NCBI GenBank assembly: GCA_900557355.1
Contig: USSR01000400.1
Location: 1 to 6,495, forward strand
Direction of reading: 5' to 3'
Origin: an uncultured Bacteroides sp.
GTDB taxonomy: Bacteria; Bacteroidota; Bacteroidia; Bacteroidales; Bacteroidaceae
DNA length: 6,495 nucleotides
Shown here: positions 1-6,345 of the stretch, in pieces
Numbering within the stretch: the first letter of the stretch is position 1
Layout of the letters: each line of letters opens with the position of its first letter
Notes under the pieces: model-generated
Told to the model about the DNA's origin: nothing
Database searches by the model: none
What the model saw: only the letters and a program-made list of their open reading frames with translations
Program-made: the position numbers and the translations under genes

Positions 1-22
1 ATTCAGCAAAAGGTAATTTCAT
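1..22 (-). CDS. Start of an unidentified leftward gene, cut by the window edge
   Basis: Reading leftward, an ATG at 22-20 opens a frame of seven codons (MKLPFAE) with no stop before the window ends. The start is preceded by an A-rich stretch (CTACAACA) without a clear Shine-Dalgarno, which is common in Bacteroides. A TAnnTTTG element about 56 bases upstream and a terminator of the preceding operon further upstream both fit a separately transcribed gene starting here. Seven residues are too few to assign a family. The frame could also be chance, so confidence is modest. Confidence 0.35.
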
Positions 23-77
23 TGTTGTAGATTTAATAGTTTTGAACGACGAATGTAGCTAAAATATGCGTGATTAA

Positions 78-85
78 CAAATATA
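78..85 (-). promoter_or_regulatory. Possible Bacteroidota -7 promoter element for the left-edge gene
   Basis: The minus strand reads TATATTTG here, a full match to the TAnnTTTG -7 consensus of the Bacteroides primary sigma factor. It lies between the operon terminator and the ATG at 22-20, which would give a leader of about 50 nt. I see no good TTTG -33 element 19-21 bases upstream, so this is only a half-supported promoter. Confidence 0.35.
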
Positions 86-164
86 TGATGACCTTTTGTA
101 AGTTTGGCTGATGCGGATGCCTTTTTGTGAAATAGTAGGAAATCAAAATATAGTGGGTGGAGAA

Positions 165-205
165 ATGAAAAGAGTCAGACTTCCATTGGGAATATCTGAC
201 TCTTT
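165..205 (-). terminator. Intrinsic terminator of the btuB operon
   Basis: On the minus strand AAAGAGTCAGA (205-195) pairs perfectly with TCTGACTCTTT (179-169), an 11-bp stem around a 15-base loop, followed by TTTTCATTT. It lies 36 bases beyond the stop codon of the last operon gene. The opposite strand also ends the stem with TTTAAAATT, so it might work in both directions, but no rightward gene enters it in this window. Confidence 0.75.
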
Positions 206-240
206 AAAATTATAGGATGATTTCTAATGTAGTACTATGT

Positions 241-1560
241 TTATTGAAAGGCTATAGTCGATGGGAACCAATAAGTACCAGTATAATCAATTACTTCTTT
301 TTGAGTACCAGTGACTCCATTTGCTATGTAAATATTAGTATTTAAATAATGTGTCGACCATCCGTCTTCTGTATAGATAATATATACATCTCCATTTCTG
401 GGATCGACTTGAACACCTGCTCCATATACCGATTTATCAGCAGCGGGAGCAGAGAAGAATAGGGTAGCATTTTTTGTTTCTACATTATATTTATAAATGT
501 TCTTGCCATATACACTGTAACCTTCTTCAAACATTTGTACTAAATATAATGCATTCTCTGTTATAGATGCACATAAGCCTGTAGGAGTATAGCCCCACTG
601 ATTATAAAAAACACTAAGTCCGTTAGGTAATTCAACTTCTTCATAATCTAATGTCTCTACATTAATTTTAATTAATTTGTTACCATTTGCGCCCCATAAT
701 GTGCCATCCTTGGTTTGGGCGAATCCTGTTTTTATTTGGTAGGCTATGTCTTGTTTAAAGGAAAGATCATTGGTATTATATACTTTAATTGTGTTTTTGC
801 TGCTAATGAATATGTATTTGTCTGTTTTATATATATCTTCATTATCGCTGCTAACTGCATCTAAACCTGATAACTTTTCACCTAATGTCAATTGCTTTAA
901 ATTAACTTTGAATGCTCCATTACTAGTCGTAAGAATACCAGTTTCATTATTAACAATGCAAAAGTTTTGTCCTTGTGCATTTTGGTCCAACCCGTCTTCT
1001 ATCTTATTCACAATTTGGTTATTTTCCAAATTCATTTTAACAAGGAAAGGACTTTGTTTACTAACGATATACATATAACCGTTATTGATAATACCTACAG
1101 TTGAAGTTACTCCTAGTCCTTCTACTATATTATATTGCCATTGTTCCTGTTTGTATCTATTAACAGAACCTTTGCCTTGACCTTCATTAATAACATAGAA
1201 TGGTGGTTTAACGACTATTATATTAATACTTTTTTCCTGCGCTTCATTGTTGGCTGTTACAGTTAGCGTTATCGTGTGAGTTCCTGTGACATCACTTTGA
1301 AAAGTATAAGTGCTTTGGGTAGAGACTTCCTTTCCAGCTGTTGACCATGAGTAATGAACTTCTCCTTGTGGGTTGCTTAATTGAGCTTCAAGTTGAATAA
1401 TTTGTCCTGTTACTATAGTAGTTCCATCTTCTACACCTAAACTGGAAATTTCTACTTTTGTGCTATTGTCATCGTCATCACTACATGATGTTGAAACAAA
1501 TGGCAGTGCGAATAATGCCAACAGATAAAGTTGGCTGATTAAGAATTTCATTTTCTTCAT
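241..1560 (-). CDS. Surface lipoprotein with PKD/Ig-like domain and YncE/DUF5074-like propeller; candidate accessory B12-capture protein
   Basis: 439 aa. A basic start (MKKMK), a hydrophobic stretch and Cys26 (STSC) mark a lipoprotein signal. The residues after the Cys, SDDDDN, match the Asp-rich export signal that sends Bacteroidota lipoproteins to the cell surface. Residues about 35-117 look like a PKD/Ig-like beta-sandwich (YSWSTAGKEV near 70-79, then GTHTITLTVT at 93-102). From about residue 120 to the end, repeated beta-rich blades such as LVKMNLENN, IKVYNTNDL, LIKINVETL and IYKYNVETK suggest a YncE-like propeller of the DUF5074 type. The domain opens with FYVINEGQ, which parallels YILSEGLF in the upstream lipoprotein, so the two propellers may be related. 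It is the third operon gene, 40 bases downstream of the second in an AT-rich gap without a clear Shine-Dalgarno. Membership of a riboswitch-controlled operon suggests a role in corrinoid capture. That ligand is inferred, and a structural or adhesion role remains possible. Confidence 0.8.
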   Translation of the reverse strand: MKKMKFLISQLYLLALFALPFVSTSCSDDDDNSTKVEISSLGVEDGTTIVTGQIIQLEAQLSNPQGEVHYSWSTAGKEVSTQSTYTFQSDVTGTHTITLTVTANNEAQEKSINIIVVKPPFYVINEGQGKGSVNRYKQEQWQYNIVEGLGVTSTVGIINNGYMYIVSKQSPFLVKMNLENNQIVNKIEDGLDQNAQGQNFCIVNNETGILTTSNGAFKVNLKQLTLGEKLSGLDAVSSDNEDIYKTDKYIFISSKNTIKVYNTNDLSFKQDIAYQIKTGFAQTKDGTLWGANGNKLIKINVETLDYEEVELPNGLSVFYNQWGYTPTGLCASITENALYLVQMFEEGYSVYGKNIYKYNVETKNATLFFSAPAADKSVYGAGVQVDPRNGDVYIIYTEDGWSTHYLNTNIYIANGVTGTQKEVIDYTGTYWFPSTIAFQ

Positions 1561-1600
1561 TTTTCTTGAATTAATAAATTATATATAGTTTATTGTCTTT

Positions 1601-3613
1601 CTATTTCTTGAAGTGTAAATCTTCAACGGCCTGTAGCTCTGTGGAGATTTCTCCCATCCATCCACTATTTTGGTTGACTGCCGTATAGATTCTTACAAAA
1701 TCGATTCCATCTAATACGACAGGATTTCCGTTCTTATCTACTGCCCAGTCTATTTTGAATTTACATTGTTCTTCTCCATTCGGATGATTATCGGCATATC
1801 CCCAGGCATAACAATAACCCACCCAATGTTCGGGCATATTTTCATGCGGTTCATTCACTGTATTATCTTTCAGACGACTTCCGTGGAATGTGATTTGATC
1901 TTCCTTTATCCATGCTGGGTAATAAGAATTTGTTGTATGGTAATCATTCCGATATACATATCCTTCATTACCTTTATTGTCAGTCCACTTAACATCTTCT
2001 TTCGGAGAGGATGGGCGATAATATGTGATTGTATAATTTTTGGTCGTAGCAGGAGAGTTATATTCACTTCCTGCCAGTTCATACCATTCATCATCTGCTA
2101 ATCCATTTCCATTAGTGTCTTTGGACACTAATACAATACCAGGTTCAGCGCTTCCCCCGAGAGCACCGGTCAATGTTCCGAACATATCATAGTATGCGTT
2201 ACCATATATCTTAAGATCGTATTCACCCGGGACATTAGGAACGGTATGATCGAATCCTACTGTGATATAACCACCATATGCTCCAAGACTAATCAAGCAT
2301 AGGTCGGTATCTTTCAATTGTTCTTCTGCATATTTTCTAACCTCTTCAGCGGTATAATTCTCTTTATAAGCAGTGGTAACAGTATTCATATATTGACTGG
2401 GAGCCGGATTGTAGTCTAATACTTTATTGGCAAAAGCAGAGGGGGCATTCGGGTCGGATTCTTCTCCGTCACTATCCCCAGTCGATGCTTTTTGGCTAAA
2501 TATGACACTGTTGGGATTGAGACCGATACGGTTTAATCTGAATAATAATTGACCGTTTGTATTGAAACATAATACATCTCCGGTTATCGTATAGCTATAT
2601 GCTTCTGTGATATACACATTACCACTATAAGGGTTGACATTAATGCTATATGGAGTACTAATCTTAGTTCCATCTGTGATGAAATTCTCCCGTATCGTCT
2701 CTCCGGTTCTTAAGTTTAGTACTTTGATAGACGATGCTTCGGTATTGTAATTATAATTATATAGATAGGCTATGTTGTTATTATCGATGGCAAAGTTCAT
2801 CACTTTTTCGTTATAAATGCGTTCTACTTCGTCCGTTTGGCTATTAATCTTCACAAAGTTAAAATCTCCGTCTGCAATATTGCTTCCATAAGTTGCCACA
2901 TAGACCGCTTCGTCCGGTCCTGGTGAAATACAGCCGGGGTTAGGACCAACTTCTATCTTTTTTATTTCGGTGAAAGATTCGATGTCGATAACGGAGACAG
3001 TATTATCTACCCCTAATCCTTCCGAATAGTCTAATCCTCCAGAGTTGGAGACATACAATTTCTTATTCTTAACACAAATGTTTTCCGGATTTCTTCCGGC
3101 TTTTGTGAAACTTTCTATTTGCAGCGAAGTCGTATCAATACGTGCTACTGTTCCATCAAACGAACATACATATGCTTTGTTTTCATAGAAAGCGATATGG
3201 CGTGGTTGTCTGGAACTTCCATTATCCGTAAACATGGGGATTTGTTTGATCGATATACCTGTTTGGAAGTCAATCACTTCAATGGTACTTGATACATTCA
3301 CTACAATATACAGTTTACTTCCGTAGAGTACAATGTCGTTGGCTGTATCACCTAGCCCACGCTTATTCAAGTCTTTAAAATAGTTTTTGACTAGTTTGTT
3401 GCTTTTGAATGAATATTTAGCTAATGAACTATTGTTCAAGTTGAACAAACCCTCACTTAATATGTATATTTCGGCTGTTCCGGTTTCTGTAATATTACCA
3501 TCTATGGTTGTTGAAGTCGACTTGTCTTCTAAGTCATCGCAAGCTACGAAGAGTGACAGGAATGCGCAAAATAGTGTCTGATATATATATAATATTTTTG
3601 TTCTTATATTCAT
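1601..3613 (-). CDS. btuG: BtuG-like surface lipoprotein: beta-propeller fused to an extra C-terminal domain
   Basis: 670 aa. Cys25 in LFVAC followed by DDLED marks a lipoprotein with an acidic surface-export signal. Residues about 47-373 form a YncE-type beta-propeller: it opens with IYILSEGLFNLNNSSLAKY, and blades include TIEVIDFQTG, TVARIDTTSL, TVSVIDIESF, SIKVLNLRTG and GNVYITEAY. BtuG proteins of Bacteroides are propeller lipoproteins that cap BtuB and bind B12 extremely tightly, and the gene order btuB-btuG with a 19-base gap fits. A low-complexity linker (about 375-392, STGDSDGEESDPN) leads to a further domain of about 275 residues rich in Trp and Tyr. It holds a Ca-binding-like loop DTNGNGLADDE (499-509) and the segment WGYADNHPNG (604-613). 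I do not recognise this domain with certainty; it resembles domains annotated only as Bacteroidetes cell surface protein, and may also bind corrinoid. The start gives a proper signal peptide and follows an AGG-containing stretch (GCAGGTAAATT). The symbol rests on the propeller and context, not on a database match. Confidence 0.82.
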   Translation of the reverse strand: MNIRTKILYIYQTLFCAFLSLFVACDDLEDKSTSTTIDGNITETGTAEIYILSEGLFNLNNSSLAKYSFKSNKLVKNYFKDLNKRGLGDTANDIVLYGSKLYIVVNVSSTIEVIDFQTGISIKQIPMFTDNGSSRQPRHIAFYENKAYVCSFDGTVARIDTTSLQIESFTKAGRNPENICVKNKKLYVSNSGGLDYSEGLGVDNTVSVIDIESFTEIKKIEVGPNPGCISPGPDEAVYVATYGSNIADGDFNFVKINSQTDEVERIYNEKVMNFAIDNNNIAYLYNYNYNTEASSIKVLNLRTGETIRENFITDGTKISTPYSINVNPYSGNVYITEAYSYTITGDVLCFNTNGQLLFRLNRIGLNPNSVIFSQKASTGDSDGEESDPNAPSAFANKVLDYNPAPSQYMNTVTTAYKENYTAEEVRKYAEEQLKDTDLCLISLGAYGGYITVGFDHTVPNVPGEYDLKIYGNAYYDMFGTLTGALGGSAEPGIVLVSKDTNGNGLADDEWYELAGSEYNSPATTKNYTITYYRPSSPKEDVKWTDNKGNEGYVYRNDYHTTNSYYPAWIKEDQITFHGSRLKDNTVNEPHENMPEHWVGYCYAWGYADNHPNGEEQCKFKIDWAVDKNGNPVVLDGIDFVRIYTAVNQNSGWMGEISTELQAVEDLHFKK

Positions 3614-3632
3614 AATTTACCTGCTTTTATTC

Positions 3633-5678
3633 TTAATATCTTATATTTAAAGTTGCTCTGACGAAGCGCCCTGGCATGGGGAAGTTTTTCACAATCTCAT
3701 AGTTTTTGTTGGCTATGTTTAGTACTTCTACACTGACTGAAGTATGAGTTTTTAGAATGTGAAAACTGCGACTTATTGAAATACTATGATCGCTATAACC
3801 CTCCATACTATTCTCGGCTATATTTTCATTCTGCACATACCGTTTCCCAGAGAAGAGGAATGAATACGAAAAGTTGATCCACGGTGTTTCGATGCCGGCT
3901 TGTCCCGAACCGGATACACGAGGAGTATAAGCTATCTGATGTTTGTAAGTCCTCCCTGCTTCGGTAGTGGGGTCAGAATTAGTTATATCCAAAGCTTGTT
4001 GGTAGGTATAATTACCGGAGAGATTAATACGGATTCTTTCCCAGGGCTGAAGAGATAAACTACCCGTGGCGTCAATTCCTTTGATTTCAACCTCACCCAA
4101 ATTTCTCATACTCCATACGGCAAGATTCTTAGTTGGGTAGGCGATGATTTTATCTGTCACCTTGTTGTAATATGCATCGATTGTGGCAGATAAATAAGGT
4201 AAGAACGGACATACGTTTTTGCTATATGTCAGACCTACGTTGTATTGTCGTGCGTTTTCCGGTCTTAATTTAGTGTTTCCCACTTCCTGATAATATAAAT
4301 CATTGAAACTAGGTAAACGGAAAATGTCTTTATAAAAGAAGCGAATACGGAATTCTTCGTGATAAAATGGTTTGAATGAAGCACTTATATACGGTGTTAA
4401 TTTACGATGGTTGCCGGCACTACCCCCTTCTTTTACATCCTCGTTGATAATTGTTGCTAAAGCTGATGCAGAGATTGTTAGCCAATCATTCATGTACTTC
4501 CCCGCAAAAGCTGTCAACCATGAATAACGTGTAGGTTGTGCAAACTCATTAAGATTAGCATTCATTGTATTGATGCTTCCATCTGTAGAAAGAGAGAATG
4601 AAAGATTGTCCAACATCCGGTAGAGGACAGAAGCAGAGAGGTAATACTCTTGTTGATAATAACTGTTTTCTGTCTTACCTTTAGAATTTGGAGTGTCTGG
4701 GTCCAGATAACGCTGATAACTCCAGTTCCATTTGGCAGAAGATTGAAATACCCATTGGCGGCTGAATTCTTTTTTGTATTGGCTTTGTACAAATGTATTT
4801 TTATCCCACAATTGTTGTAGAGAATGGTCATTGTAAAGAGTGGTGGCTTTGGGTAGTCCTCTGGAAGACTGAAAATAATATGCTTTAAGTCGGTACTGTT
4901 CTTTATCAGAAAAAATGCCATAAAGTCCCGCTTCAGCACGAAAAGTCTGCACGTCTGTATTCTTTCGCTTTTCACGAGAGGTCAGATCTTCTTTTGCATC
5001 TCCATAGTGTAGAGTATATGGATAATGTCCATCGGAAGACATCCATTCACCATTGGCTGATACCGTCCATTTGGAGTTTAATTGTTGTTCTAATAGTATG
5101 GAGGGATTGACCAGCCCCCATGAACCGGTTTTGAAAGATGCACTTATATTGGTTGTTTTTTCTTTCTCAAAGCGGGGAGTGAGTGTCTGGATATTCAAGA
5201 TACCTGCTGCTGCAAAGAAGCGGGCGGGCTGGAAAATGTTGTCGCTTTGACCATTGCTTAAAGAGAGTTGGTCAACATTATCAAGCGAGAAACGCCCGAT
5301 GTCGATTTGTCCCGTTTGGCAATCGGTTAGGGTGATCCCGTCATAGCCAACAGCGGTATGTTGTGCTCCCAGGCTTCGTATGGATACTGTTTTTAGTCCG
5401 CCAATACCTCCGTAGTCTTTTACGGTCACTCCGGCAAAGTGTTTCACTGCGTCGGATACTTGCAGGGCGTGCAGGTTTTTCAGGGCGTCTTTGGAGAATA
5501 CTTGCAGGGGAGCGGTAGAACGTACTTCGCGAGTCTGATAGATATCTGATACTGTTATTTCAGGAATAGAATATGTATGTGTCGTATCTACCTTTTGCTG
5601 TTGTGCAAAAAGTGGTATGGATAAGAATTGGCAGCAGAATACTGCAAAGATCATTTTCTTAAATGTTCTCTCTTTCAT
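3633..5678 (-). CDS. btuB: BtuB-like TonB-dependent outer-membrane vitamin B12 receptor
   Basis: 681 aa, close to the usual BtuB size and far shorter than SusC-type receptors. It imports cobalamin across the outer membrane using TonB/ExbBD energy. A Sec signal peptide probably ends at LFAQ (about residue 26). A TonB-box-like ITVSD follows at 41-45. The plug domain runs from about 50 to 165 and shows VSDAVKHFAGVTVKDYGG, SIRSLGAQH and VGYDGITLTD. The remainder is a beta-barrel with the receptor signature RLPSFNDLYYQEVGN (454-468) and KLRPENARQYNVGL (470-483). The C-terminus, PMPGRFVRATLNIRY, ends in an aromatic residue as outer-membrane barrels do and resembles the end of E. coli BtuB. It is the first gene after the cobalamin riboswitch and is followed at 19 bases by the BtuG-like lipoprotein. 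The ATG at 5678 is preceded by AAGGAATAA. Specificity for a particular corrinoid cannot be read from the sequence; a siderophore role is unlikely given the riboswitch. Confidence 0.92.
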   Translation of the reverse strand: MKERTFKKMIFAVFCCQFLSIPLFAQQQKVDTTHTYSIPEITVSDIYQTREVRSTAPLQVFSKDALKNLHALQVSDAVKHFAGVTVKDYGGIGGLKTVSIRSLGAQHTAVGYDGITLTDCQTGQIDIGRFSLDNVDQLSLSNGQSDNIFQPARFFAAAGILNIQTLTPRFEKEKTTNISASFKTGSWGLVNPSILLEQQLNSKWTVSANGEWMSSDGHYPYTLHYGDAKEDLTSREKRKNTDVQTFRAEAGLYGIFSDKEQYRLKAYYFQSSRGLPKATTLYNDHSLQQLWDKNTFVQSQYKKEFSRQWVFQSSAKWNWSYQRYLDPDTPNSKGKTENSYYQQEYYLSASVLYRMLDNLSFSLSTDGSINTMNANLNEFAQPTRYSWLTAFAGKYMNDWLTISASALATIINEDVKEGGSAGNHRKLTPYISASFKPFYHEEFRIRFFYKDIFRLPSFNDLYYQEVGNTKLRPENARQYNVGLTYSKNVCPFLPYLSATIDAYYNKVTDKIIAYPTKNLAVWSMRNLGEVEIKGIDATGSLSLQPWERIRINLSGNYTYQQALDITNSDPTTEAGRTYKHQIAYTPRVSGSGQAGIETPWINFSYSFLFSGKRYVQNENIAENSMEGYSDHSISISRSFHILKTHTSVSVEVLNIANKNYEIVKNFPMPGRFVRATLNIRY

Positions 5679-5700
5679 TTATTCCTTATTTCAGTCTGTT

Positions 5701-5742
5701 GCTATTTAAAAGTGTCCGGGCGAAATCCCTTCGACCGGACAC
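5701..5742 (-). terminator. Terminator-like hairpin just upstream of btuB (putative riboswitch attenuator)
   Basis: On the minus strand GTGTCCGG (5742-5735) pairs with CCGGACAC (5719-5712). After one mismatch, CGAA (5733-5730) pairs with TTCG (5724-5721) around the loop GGGAT. The stem is followed by TTTTAAATAGC. This is a GC-rich stem with a short U-tract, 33 bases before the btuB ATG. Its position between a cobalamin aptamer and the gene suggests premature termination when B12 is bound. The U-tract is short (four Us), so blocking of ribosome loading is a second possibility. Confidence 0.6.
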
Positions 5743-5822
5743 GCATAAATAAACTTGGCAGAGTTTATCCGTTTTAACACACTTTCTCTGAATCAGAGTG
5801 ATGAATGAAATGATAGACGACT

Positions 5823-5830
5823 TGTCCGGT
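5823..5830 (-). promoter_or_regulatory. Candidate antiterminator element
   Basis: The leader RNA reads ACCGGACA here, which is perfectly complementary to UGUCCGGU at 5741-5734, the 5' arm of the terminator-like hairpin. The two pairings exclude each other. This fits an antiterminator that forms when the aptamer is empty. The pairing is seen in sequence; the switch is inferred. Confidence 0.45.
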
Positions 5831-5875
5831 TCATTAGACTCAACGCTTTTTCCTCGAAAGCAGTGAAACATAATT

Positions 5876-6049
5876 GCATGGTAGGTCTTCTGACTTATTC
5901 CTGTTACAAACGCCTTCCCAGATTATTCTCCAGTGGCAATGAGTGAATTGCTTGTAACATGCATGGAACTTACAGCAGCGGGACTGTTCAGGATTTACAC
6001 CTGATTCCCTTTTAATTGCTTCCCCCGTAAGGGAGTCGCAAACCAATGC
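5876..6049 (-). promoter_or_regulatory. Cobalamin riboswitch aptamer
   Basis: The minus strand carries the hallmarks of the cobalamin aptamer in the right order. P1 is GCATTGGT (6049-6042) with ACCATGC (5882-5876). The conserved core reads AAGGGAATCAGGTGTAAATC followed by AGTCCCGCTGCTGTAA, including the CAGG/CCTG hairpin (6003-6000 with 5992-5989). A peripheral stem GTTACAA/TTGTAAC pairs 5958-5952 with 5909-5903 and encloses a GCAAT/ATTGC hairpin. GCCACTGG (5937-5930) precedes GGGAAGGC. The B12-box AGTCAGAAGACCTACC (5895-5880) closes the aptamer. In this family, binding of adenosyl- or related cobalamin to the nascent RNA represses the downstream uptake genes. It controls btuB and, by co-transcription, the two lipoproteins. 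Confidence 0.95.
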
Positions 6050-6053
6050 GGGA

Positions 6054-6089
6054 CAAAGATAGGGAGTTTATTTGTTTTTTCCAAGTTGG
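6054..6089 (-). promoter_or_regulatory. Promoter of the riboswitch-btuB operon
   Basis: On the minus strand TATCTTTG (6061-6054) is a full match to the Bacteroidota -7 consensus TAnnTTTG. A CCAACTTGG stretch (6089-6081) supplies a TTG-type -33 core 20 bases upstream. Transcription would begin about five bases past the -7 box, at or next to G6049, the first base of aptamer P1, so almost no RNA precedes the riboswitch. Confidence 0.7.
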
Positions 6090-6139
6090 GGGATATTCTT
6101 TTTCTTTCGTCCTGATACGAAAGAGAAAGAACCAACTTG
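6082..6139. repeat. Imperfect inverted repeat between two divergent promoters
   Basis: TTCTTTTTCTTTCGT (6096-6110) is complementary to ACGAAAGAGAAAGAA (6117-6131) over 15 positions with a single G/T mismatch (6102 with 6125), around the 6-base centre CCTGAT. Outside it, CAAGTTGG (6082-6089) is the exact reverse complement of CCAACTTG (6132-6139), separated from the inner left arm by 6 extra bases. The outer arms coincide with the -33 elements of the leftward and rightward promoters. It could be a regulator-binding site or the by-product of a duplicated and inverted promoter. Confidence 0.6.
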
Positions 6140-6166
6140 TTTTTTTCGATATTTTCTGTATTTTTG
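6132..6166 (+). promoter_or_regulatory. Rightward promoter, near mirror image of the riboswitch promoter
   Basis: CCAACTTG (6132-6139) supplies a TTG-type -33 core, and TATTTTTG (6159-6166) after a 19-base spacer matches the TAnnTTTG -7 consensus. Transcription would start near 6171-6173 and run about 75 nt into the strong terminator at 6217-6246. Confidence 0.5.
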
Positions 6167-6171
6167 TAAAT

Positions 6172-6246
6172 GAGACTGTCACTTATTACAAAATTTACCA
6201 AATTAGCGGATTTTAGAGGCGGGTATTGAGTTGCCCGCCTTTTTTT
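6172..6246 (+). ncRNA. Putative small RNA, about 75 nt, divergent from the B12 riboswitch
   Basis: A TAnnTTTG promoter ends at 6166 and a textbook intrinsic terminator ends at 6246, with no protein gene between them. An ATG at 6170-6172 opens a 19-codon frame (MRLSLITKFTKLADFRGGY) that stops in the terminator loop at 6227-6229. That ATG lies at or before the predicted transcript start, so translation would have to be leaderless; I prefer a non-coding RNA. I do not recognise a known RNA family. Function unknown; it may instead be a residual leader from a lost gene. Confidence 0.4.
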
Positions 6247-6250
6247 ATTT
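6217..6250 (+). terminator. Strong rightward intrinsic terminator
   Basis: AGGCGGG (6217-6223) pairs with CCCGCCT (6234-6240), extended by a T-G wobble and an A-T pair, around the loop TTGAGT. Seven Ts (6240-6246) follow, then ATTT. The U-tract is on the plus strand only, so it ends a rightward transcript although no rightward protein gene precedes it. Confidence 0.8.
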
Positions 6251-6251
6251 G

Positions 6252-6286
6252 TTTGACATAAGATTAGCTTTTAAAAAGTATCTTTG
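6252..6286 (+). promoter_or_regulatory. Second rightward promoter
   Basis: TATCTTTG (6279-6286) is identical to the -7 box of the riboswitch promoter. TTTG (6252-6255, within GTTTGACA) could be the -33 element, but the 23-base spacer is a few bases longer than usual. It lies directly after the preceding terminator, as expected for an independent transcription unit. Start predicted around 6291-6293. Confidence 0.45.
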
Positions 6287-6291
6287 TCTAT

Positions 6292-6305
6292 GTCCAACGT
6301 TGGAC
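6292..6305. promoter_or_regulatory. Perfect 14-bp palindrome at a predicted transcription start (possible operator)
   Basis: GTCCAACGTTGGAC is a perfect dyad beginning five bases after the -7 box. In DNA this is where a repressor, for example of the TetR family, could block transcription. In RNA it would fold as a 5-bp 5'-end hairpin with an ACGU loop. Neither role is proven, and no regulator gene is present in the window. Confidence 0.5.
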
Positions 6306-6345
6306 GTATGAAACAGATTTATTGAAACATAATTGGTCGTTTTTT

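Larger units (their letters stand above)
5679..5875 (-). promoter_or_regulatory. btuB mRNA leader / riboswitch expression platform
   Basis: This 197-nt untranslated stretch separates the aptamer from the btuB start. On the minus strand it holds, in order: CAATTATGTTTCA right after the aptamer P1; a small GCTTT/AAAGC hairpin (5861-5857 with 5849-5845); an ACCGGACA element (5830-5823); a hairpin at 5798-5786 (CTCTG/CAGAG); a 7-bp hairpin ATAAACT/AGTTTAT (5768-5762 with 5755-5749); and the terminator-like hairpin before the gene. The short frames that cross this stretch have no coding features and are explained by the structured RNA. Confidence 0.7.

Noticed and set aside
103..118. GC-rich stretch GGCTGATGCGGATGCC as a hairpin
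   Set aside because: Only three outer base pairs form before mismatches, so it is not a convincing structure.
746..2101. Rightward frames of about 110 codons opposite the two lipoprotein genes
   Set aside because: They lie antisense to long genes with clear domain features, and their hydrophobic low-complexity translations are typical shadows of such genes.
4562..4975. A 137-codon leftward frame inside the receptor gene
   Set aside because: It is fully contained in the BtuB-like barrel region in another frame and shows no recognisable domain.
1601..5678. A SusC/SusD-type polysaccharide uptake pair
   Set aside because: The receptor has 681 residues, too short for SusC and without its N-terminal carboxypeptidase-like domain. 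The partner lipoprotein is a propeller rather than a helical SusD, and the operon is under a cobalamin riboswitch.
6082..6139. Inverted repeat as the end of an insertion sequence or a MITE
   Set aside because: No transposase, no target-site duplication and no second terminal repeat at a distance are seen. The arms coincide with promoter elements, which explains them better.
5686..6201. Three short leftward frames of 61-68 codons between btuB and the right-hand region
   Set aside because: They overlap the cobalamin aptamer, its leader and the promoter. The base pattern there is explained by RNA structure, and the peptides show no domain, signal or plausible start context.
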